From positions 29,762-93,761 of the forward strand of contig DASXES010000019.1 of assembly GCA_036489975.1 (NCBI GenBank): a stretch of 64,000 bases of DNA, given 5' to 3'. This document shows, piece after piece, positions 59,707 through 64,000 of this stretch. Source of the DNA: Roseiarcus sp036489975. Its GTDB lineage: Bacteria > Pseudomonadota > Alphaproteobacteria > Rhizobiales > Beijerinckiaceae. The notes beneath the pieces were generated by a model. It was not told where the DNA came from. It did not search any database and saw only the letters and a list, made by a program, of their open reading frames with translations. The position numbers and the translations under genes were made by a program. Each line of letters starts with the position of its first letter. Position 1 is the stretch's first letter.

Positions 59707-60556
59707 GAAGGAATGCACACTGACGGATTTGCCGGCTCCGGTCGAGCCGCGTGGCGAGCCGGCTCTGCGACAGCGGGCGCACGCGGAGGCGCGCGGGTCG
59801 TTCGTGCGCGTCGGGGCGCGCACCGAGCCCGCACGACTGTTCGAGACCGGGGGTCTGCGCTGGCGCTTTCCCCGCTCGTCGAGTCCTTGCGAAGTGGCGA
59901 TCGTCAACACCGGCGGCGGGGTCGCGGGCGGGGATTCTTATTCCATAAGCCTGGCGCTCGGCGAGGGCGCCGAGGTCGAGGCGGCGACGCCCTCGGCGGA
60001 ACGGATCTACCGCAGCCACGGGCCCGCGTCCGTGATCGCGACCCGGCTCACGCTTAAGCCGCGGGCGCGCCTCTTCTGGCTGCCGCAGGAGACGCTCATC
60101 TTCGAGAGCGCGCGGCTGGAACGGCGGCTCGAGGTCGAGGCGTCGGAAGAGGCTGAGTTCCTGATCGCCGAAACGCTCGCGTTCGGGCGCCTGGCGATGG
60201 GCGAAAGCCGGATCGACGCGAGCGTCCACGATTCATGGCGCGTGCGCCGCCACGGCCGCCTCGTCTTCGCCGACGAGACGCGGCTCGCGCACGCCGGCGC
60301 CGTCCTCGACCGCAAGGCTGTCGGGGCGGGAGCGCGGGCTCTTTCGATGATCGTAGCCTCGGCGCCCAATATCGAGGCCCGCCTGCCCGATTTACGGGCG
60401 GCGCTTGGCGCCGGCCCGGACATCGAAAGCGGCGCGACCGCGTTCGACGGCCTCATCGTCGTCCGGCTTCTCAGCCCCTCGTTCGACCGATTGCGCGGGG
60501 CGCTCGTCGCGTCCATTGTGGCGCTGGGCGGACGCAAACCGCGGCTGTGGCCTTAA
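59705..60556 (+). CDS. ureD: Urease accessory protein UreD
   Basis: A 283-aa protein needed, with UreF and UreG, to load nickel into the urease apoenzyme. Signatures: 'EVAIVNTGGGVAGGDSYSIS', 'ATPSAERIYRS', 'LFWLPQETLIFESARLERRL', 'FLIAETLAFGRLAMGES' and 'LVFADETRL'. The ATG at 59705 shares its bases with the start of the divergent EamA gene; the residues before about 30 are not conserved, so a later GTG or TTG cannot be excluded. It heads the urease operon: ureD, ureAB, a toxin-antitoxin pair, then ureC. Confidence 0.94.
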   Translation: MKECTLTDLPAPVEPRGEPALRQRAHAEARGSFVRVGARTEPARLFETGGLRWRFPRSSSPCEVAIVNTGGGVAGGDSYSISLALGEGAEVEAATPSAERIYRSHGPASVIATRLTLKPRARLFWLPQETLIFESARLERRLEVEASEEAEFLIAETLAFGRLAMGESRIDASVHDSWRVRRHGRLVFADETRLAHAGAVLDRKAVGAGARALSMIVASAPNIEARLPDLRAALGAGPDIESGATAFDGLIVVRLLSPSFDRLRGALVASIVALGGRKPRLWP

Positions 60557-60613
60557 AGCCCGGGGCGCGGAAATTGCTGGACCGCTGAACTGCGCAAGGA
60601 GGGACGGGGCCCC

Positions 60614-61234
60614 ATGAATTTGACGCCGCGGGAAAAGGACAAGCTTCTGATCGCGATGGCGGCGATGGTGGCGCGCCGCCGGCTTGAGCGCGGCGTCAAG
60701 CTCAACCATCCGGAGGCCATCGCCCTGATCACCGATTTCGTCGTCGAAGGCGCGCGCGACGGACGCTCCGTCGCCGAGCTCATGGAGGCGGGCGCCCATG
60801 TCGTCTCTGCCGACCAGGTGATGGACGGAATCGCCTCCATGATCCACGACATCCAGGTCGAGGCCACTTTTCCAGACGGCACCAAGCTCGTCACCGTGCA
60901 CCATCCGATCCGCGGCGCGGACGACAAAGAGATCCCCGGCGAGGTTCTGGCCGAGGAGGGCGAGATTGTCATGAACGTGGGCCGAGAGACGCTGACGCTC
61001 GATGTGTCCAATTCCGGCGACCGGCCGATCCAGGTCGGCTCGCACTATCATTTCTTCGAGACCAATCCGGCGCTCAAGTTCGAGCGCGCCAAGGCGAAAG
61101 GCTATCGCCTCGACATTGCCGCCGGGACCGCCGTTCGCTTCGAGCCCGGCCAGAGCCGCTCGGTGCGGCTCGTCGCCATCGCAGGAAAACGCGAGGTCTA
61201 CGGCTTCCGCCAGGAGGTGATGGGGAAGGTGTGA
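60614..61234 (+). CDS. ureAB: Urease gamma/beta fusion subunit
   Basis: A 206-aa chain: residues 1-100 are the gamma subunit ('MNLTPREKDKLLIAMAAMVA', 'LKLNHPEA'-like 'VKLNHPEAIALITDFVVEGA', 'LVTVHHPI') and about 107-206 the beta subunit ('IPGEVLAEEGEIVMNVGRET', 'PIQVGSHYHFFETNPAL', 'AAGTAVRFEPGQSRSVRLVA'). In most proteobacteria these are two genes; the fused form is known from Helicobacter and from some alphaproteobacteria. It forms the structural base of urease with UreC. GGAGGGA lies upstream of the ATG. The TA pair follows, with 71 bases between. Confidence 0.95.
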   Translation: MNLTPREKDKLLIAMAAMVARRRLERGVKLNHPEAIALITDFVVEGARDGRSVAELMEAGAHVVSADQVMDGIASMIHDIQVEATFPDGTKLVTVHHPIRGADDKEIPGEVLAEEGEIVMNVGRETLTLDVSNSGDRPIQVGSHYHFFETNPALKFERAKAKGYRLDIAAGTAVRFEPGQSRSVRLVAIAGKREVYGFRQEVMGKV

Positions 61235-61254
61235 CGTGGCTTGACTTGCCTGGT

Positions 61255-61279
61255 GCCTTACTTTCGCATATTGTAAGGC
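61255..61279. promoter_or_regulatory. Palindrome upstream of the AbrB-PIN toxin-antitoxin pair
   Basis: GCCTTAC (61255-61261) and GTAAGGC (61273-61279) are perfect inverted arms with an 11-base AT-rich spacer, 26 bases before the antitoxin ATG. TA antitoxins of the AbrB type bind such sites to repress their own operon. This would give the pair its own promoter inside the urease operon. Confidence 0.55.
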
Positions 61280-61305
61280 GATACGTCCATGTAAGGAGGC
61301 CGAGC

Positions 61306-61593
61306 ATGGCCGACAAGATTCTCGCGACCCTCACCAGCAAGGGGCAGATCACCGTGCCGGCGCAACACCGGAAGGCTTGGGGTCTGAAGCCCGGCGACCA
61401 GATCGCCTTCGATCCGCCGGGGGAAAAATCGGTGACCATCGAGCCAAGGCGTAAGCGGAGCATCTTCGAACGGCTTGATGAACTGAAGCTTCCTCCGCTC
61501 GGCAGGCCGCTCACGCAACGAGACATCGACGATTCGGTCGCCGAGGCGATGGCGGAGAAATATGGCGCGCTGAAACGCAAGAGGGGCGGGTGA
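61306..61593 (+). CDS. AbrB/MazE-type antitoxin (swapped-hairpin DNA-binding domain)
   Basis: The ATG at 61306 has AAGGAGG 5 bases upstream and gives 95 aa; the longer frame from 61231 would run through the promoter region. The N-terminus 'ILATLTSKGQITVPAQHRKA' and 'WGLKPGDQIAFDPPGEKSVT' form the AbrB/SpoVT swapped-hairpin domain. The helical C-terminal part ('RPLTQRDIDDSVAEAMAEKY') should neutralise the toxin. The stop overlaps the GTG of the PIN toxin by four bases. It probably autoregulates through the palindrome at 61255-61279. Confidence 0.92.
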   Translation: MADKILATLTSKGQITVPAQHRKAWGLKPGDQIAFDPPGEKSVTIEPRRKRSIFERLDELKLPPLGRPLTQRDIDDSVAEAMAEKYGALKRKRGG

Positions 61594-61982
61594 TCGGAAT
61601 CGACACCAACATCCTTCTTCGCATCTTCGAGACCGAAGACGATCCCGCGCAATCTTTGCTCGCCCGCAAAGCGATCGAAGACAATGGCCCCGTCTACCTG
61701 CACGATGTGGTGCTGGCCGAATTTGTCTGGACCTGTCGCCGCATCTTTAAACTACCGCGACAGGCGATCTGCCAGCGTCTCCAGGCGATCGCGGAGTCGA
61801 CGGAATTCGTCGTCGCGCGCCCTGAAGTTTTCGAGCGGGCCGTTCAGGCCTACGGGTCGCAGAAATCGGATTTTGCCGACTGGCTCGTGGGTCTGTCGAA
61901 TCTTGACCGAGGCCTCGAATACACCCTCACCTTCGACGAAGGCGCCGCGCGCCAGCGCGCTTTCGGGATGACCCTCCCATGA
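61590..61982 (+). CDS. PIN-domain ribonuclease toxin (VapC-like)
   Basis: A 130-aa PIN protein starting at GTG 61590, coupled to the antitoxin. The four acidic positions are intact: 'MIGIDTNILLRIF' (Asp5), 'VLAEFVWTCRR' (Glu), 'SDFADWLVGL' (Asp) and 'TLTFDEGAARQ' (Asp). VapC-type toxins cleave tRNA or rRNA and stop translation. The cognate antitoxin is the AbrB-type protein encoded just before. The pair sits between ureAB and ureC, where no other gene is expected; the urease transcript probably continues through it. Confidence 0.92.
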   Translation: MIGIDTNILLRIFETEDDPAQSLLARKAIEDNGPVYLHDVVLAEFVWTCRRIFKLPRQAICQRLQAIAESTEFVVARPEVFERAVQAYGSQKSDFADWLVGLSNLDRGLEYTLTFDEGAARQRAFGMTLP

Positions 61983-62086
61983 GGAGCGGCCGGAGCGCTC
62001 TGTCTGGTCGCTCAAGCTCCGCCGATGTCCCGTATTCGCCCGCCCTCGACCATTCCGCCTTCTCCTCCGTGCCATGAGCCAAGCCC

Positions 62087-63823
<1,737 letters not shown>

Positions 63824-63854
63824 GCTACCGCTGCCGGTGTAAAAGGAGTTGCTT

Positions 63855-64000
63855 AGGGACTGAGAGCCTGACTCAAAAGCCTACGGTCGGGCAAGGCGTC
63901 TGATTCCGAATTGGATTGCGGCCAAGGTTACGAAGGCGGCAAGGGTGTCGGCGAGGTTCTCGTAGTCCTTGGCCAGACGGCGGTTGCGGCCGAACCAGGA
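63855..64000 (-). mobile_element. IS5-like insertion sequence, right end cut by window edge
   Basis: The end of an insertion sequence abuts the urease operon. Its transposase fragment is given separately. The outer end, about 63855, is estimated from the distance between the transposase stop and the stop of ureC; I cannot see the partner terminal repeat, so the border is approximate. Confidence 0.65.
63881..64000 (-). CDS. IS5-family transposase, C-terminal end
   Basis: The minus strand encodes the last 39 codons, 'SWFGRNRRLAKDYENLADTL' and then 'AAFVTLAAIQFGIRRLARP', ending at a TAG (63881-63883). 'GRNRRLAKDYENLADT' is the conserved C-terminal segment of IS5/IS427-type transposases, corresponding to the region just after the last catalytic Glu. 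The rest of the gene lies beyond the right edge. Confidence 0.88.
   Translation of the reverse strand, partial: SWFGRNRRLAKDYENLADTLAAFVTLAAIQFGIRRLARP

Overview
The window is high-GC DNA from an alphaproteobacterium of the order Hyphomicrobiales (Rhizobiales). The placement rests on gene content: the nucleoid protein GapR, the cell-cycle regulator TrcR, a hemD-mitofilin-hemY heme block, a Rhizobiales-type 98-aa conserved protein, and an alphaproteobacterial F420 precursor gene. A remnant resembling the methanol-dehydrogenase-associated binding protein MxaJ/XoxJ hints at methylotrophic ancestry (Beijerinckiaceae/Methylocystaceae-like), but this is inference. I saw no rRNA, tRNA or CRISPR array.

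Layout. 1-10 kb: partial amino-acid binding protein, alanine dehydrogenase, an outer-membrane barrel, a SleB-type wall hydrolase, FkbM methyltransferase, HAD nucleotidase, MutY, DUF721, DapF and a DUF1624 membrane acyltransferase. 10.5-13.5 kb: a molybdenum island, with mop divergent from modABC around a ModE-like palindrome. 14-28 kb: a catabolic island with two M24 (creatinase/prolidase-fold) proteins, two D-2-hydroxyacid dehydrogenases, a two-domain PEP-synthase-like phosphotransferase, two SDRs, a medium-chain dehydrogenase, a 3-hydroxyisobutyrate-dehydrogenase-like enzyme and a complete sugar-type ABC importer. The combination suggests uptake and oxidation of an unidentified hydroxylated or amide-bearing compound. 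28.4-31.8 kb: an LLM-type (F420-dependent-like) oxidoreductase divergent from a fused CofG-CofH FO synthase.

31.8-33.2 kb is an AT-richer, decayed stretch with an orphan secreted protein and a frameshifted cpaF relic. 33.2-42.8 kb: gapR, N-formylglutamate amidohydrolase, SDR, a ferredoxin-reductase-like flavoprotein, hemY-mitofilin-hemD, and an OafA-like O-acyltransferase. 42.8-45.5 kb: an islet of two unrecognised genes bracketed by a 60-bp direct repeat, next to a PIN-like protein and its 275-aa partner. 45.6-50.6 kb: tsaD, a glycine-zipper protein, trcR, and a convergent hybrid histidine kinase / LuxR response regulator pair. 51-55 kb: acyltransferase and preA-preT (reductive pyrimidine catabolism). 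55-59.7 kb: an O-antigen-ligase-like protein, a GT39-like glycosyltransferase and an EamA transporter. 59.7-63.8 kb: ureD, fused ureAB, an AbrB-PIN toxin-antitoxin pair placed inside the operon, and ureC. The window ends in an IS5-like transposase.

Themes: nitrogen acquisition (alanine dehydrogenase, PreAT, urease, N-formylglutamate amidohydrolase), molybdate uptake, and an uncharacterised catabolic island beside an F420-precursor gene. At least three gene relics (cpaF, dienelactone hydrolase, MxaJ/XoxJ-like) show ongoing gene loss.
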